From positions 1 through 56,063 of the forward strand of contig NZ_PJIZ01000048.1 of assembly GCF_021596505.1 (NCBI RefSeq): a DNA stretch of 56,063 nt. The letters run 5' to 3'. The notes below the pieces were generated by a model. The model was not told where the DNA came from. It did no database searches and was given only the letters and a program-made list of their open reading frames with translations. Shown here piece after piece: positions 55,151-56,063 of this stretch. This DNA is from Nostoc sp. CMAA1605. GTDB lineage: Bacteria; Cyanobacteriota; Cyanobacteriia; Cyanobacteriales; Nostocaceae. The position numbers and the translations under genes were made by a program. Position 1 is the first letter of the stretch. Each line of letters opens with the position of its first letter.

Positions 55151-55256
55151 AGATTAGCAGGAAAAAGGAAATTAAGGGGATTTTTCCTGATTTCCCAGTC
55201 CCAAAAGCAGTAAAAAGTAATACCAATTCTCTATAAGGTTGCACCAAATAAATGAT

Positions 55257-55284
55257 GTAGAGACGTTGCATACAATGTCTCTAC
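55257..55284. repeat. dispersed palindrome GTAGAGAC...GTCTCTAC
   Basis: Perfect 8-bp arms around GTTGCATACAAT. The GTAGAGACGTTGCAT sequence is a common short repeat in Nostoc-type genomes. It lies between converging genes. Confidence 0.65.
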
Positions 55285-55323
55285 AGTAAGTAATAAAGTG
55301 CATTTACATCAAAAAACAGTATA

Positions 55324-55369
55324 AAAAGGCAAAAGTATCTTTCTTTCTACTTTTTTACTTTTGCCTTTT
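55324..55369 (-). terminator. 14-bp-arm hairpin after the SLH gene
   Basis: AAAAGGCAAAAGTA (55324-55337) pairs perfectly with TACTTTTGCCTTTT (55356-55369). It lies 23 bp beyond the stop of the leftward SLH gene, where a terminator is expected; it may serve the PAS-Crp gene from the other side too. Confidence 0.55.
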
Positions 55370-55392
55370 ACCTTTTGCCTTAAGCAACAGCC

Positions 55393-56063
55393 TTAACCAA
55401 CAATGTAAGGCGAGTTAATTGCCACTACACGACGAGCATCAACTAGAGTTTGATAGACTATTGCAGCTACCTCGGCGCGTGTTGCATCGCGGGTAGGATT
55501 GAGTATTTTAGTATTGGGATAATTGACGATAATTTTCTTTTCAATGGCTTTGGCTACCTGATTTTTACCATATTCAGGAATCTTAGCCTGATCATCGAAT
55601 ATTTTAATAGCGTTAGCAGCGTTAGTAGGTAGTCCTAATCCTAGCCCGTTAACTAAGGAGACTATCACTTGCACACGCTGAATATTCTGGTTTGGTTTGA
55701 AACTACCATCAGGATAACCAGAAAGAAATAGTCCTTGATATGCCTGTAAAATTACCTTGAACGCCCAAAAGTTTTCCGGTACATCTTTAAATCTAACTAC
55801 AGCCCGGTTTGGTGCTGGGTTGAATGCTTTCACTAACAATGCAGCGTATTGTGCGCGTGTCATCGTCGCGTCTGGTTTAAATGTACCGTCTGGGAAACCA
55901 CTGATGATTCCCTGTTTAACTAATTCTCGAATAAATGGTGCAGCCCAATGATTTGCGATATCTTTTAAATCTACAGAAATTGGTGCGGGTGTTGGTGTTG
56001 GTGTAGGTATTGGCGTTGGTTTGGGTGTTGGTGTAGGTATTGGCGTTGGTGTTGGAATAGGTT
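55393..56063 (-). CDS. S-layer-homology (SLH) domain protein, N-terminus beyond the window edge
   Basis: The frame is open from 56063 leftward to the stop at 55393, giving 223 visible codons. The part nearest the edge is a Pro/Thr-rich linker (PTPTPIP type repeats, encoded by a GTTGGTGTAGGTATTGGC-like DNA repeat), followed by three SLH modules: DIANHWAAPFIRELVKQGII with GFPDGTFKPDATMTRAQYA, VPENFWAFKVILQAYQGLFL with GYPDGSFKPNQNIQRVQ, and a third with NYPNTKILNPTRDATRAEVA. SLH modules bind cell-wall polymers or, in cyanobacteria, anchor outer-membrane porins. Here they are C-terminal, so the unseen N-terminal part is the functional head. An apparent start at 55863 is only an internal Met. Confidence 0.88.
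   Translation of the reverse strand, partial: PIPTPTPIPTPTPKPTPIPTPTPTPAPISVDLKDIANHWAAPFIRELVKQGIISGFPDGTFKPDATMTRAQYAALLVKAFNPAPNRAVVRFKDVPENFWAFKVILQAYQGLFLSGYPDGSFKPNQNIQRVQVIVSLVNGLGLGLPTNAANAIKIFDDQAKIPEYGKNQVAKAIEKKIIVNYPNTKILNPTRDATRAEVAAIVYQTLVDARRVVAINSPYIVG

Overview
The window is chromosomal DNA of a filamentous, heterocyst-type cyanobacterium of the Nostoc/Anabaena group. This rests on the sequence itself: the palindrome GCGATCGC (HIP1) occurs throughout, intergenic DNA is full of 7-bp tandem repeats and short dispersed palindromes, and the gene content is cyanobacterial (high-light-inducible protein, HLR1-type promoter box, CHASE2 Ser/Thr kinase, LabA-like NYN protein, nifJ, HAAT amino-acid transporter, SLH protein). 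No rRNA or tRNA gene, prophage, complete insertion sequence or CRISPR array was found by eye.

Layout. 1-6917: partial GAF sensor kinase, xseB and xseA, an Rpn nuclease, a methyltransferase and a rhomboid protease. 7100-14810: CHASE2 kinase, LabA-like protein, leuA, a frameshifted dapF-like gene and recQ. 14882-18566: a small ORF, then a two-gene NACHT/HEAT STAND-ATPase unit whose second gene overlaps the first. 18725-22607: glmS, rph and an adenylate kinase. 22939-26611: nucleotide-metabolism cluster (degenerate CobA-like protein, dcd, a membrane-anchored Dcd/dUTPase-like protein, thyX) with a decayed DUF433/DUF5615 toxin-antitoxin pair and an hli gene. 26868-33967: thioredoxin-fold protein, aroA, a methyltransferase, an Rrf2 regulator divergent from cysE, and a Crp-type regulator. 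34192-40330: a five-component hydrophobic amino-acid ABC transporter interrupted by two Uma2 endonuclease genes. 40655-44689: a glutathionyl-hydroquinone-reductase-like protein and two TIR-domain genes, the second a TIR/DnaJ-C/TPR fusion. 45402-51486: pfkA, a dihydroorotate-dehydrogenase-like gene and nifJ, read leftwards like a fermentative operon. 51487-56063: small unknown genes, a phosphatase-like protein, a PAS-Crp regulator and the C-terminal part of an SLH protein.

Most of the window is housekeeping. The most interesting accessory parts are the tandem TIR genes with the unusual TIR/DnaJ-C/TPR architecture, the split NACHT/HEAT unit with recently amplified HEAT repeats, and the membrane-anchored Dcd-like protein that appears to lack the deaminase glutamate. 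At DNA level the clearest event is a 22-bp repeat inserted exactly inside a HIP1 site, which frameshifts a dapF-like gene that also lacks both catalytic cysteines. A 22-nt motif shared (21/22) by the rrf2-cysE intergenic region and a 15-bp-arm hairpin upstream of the rhomboid gene is a good candidate Rrf2-family operator. All functional statements come from reading motifs by eye; no database search was possible.
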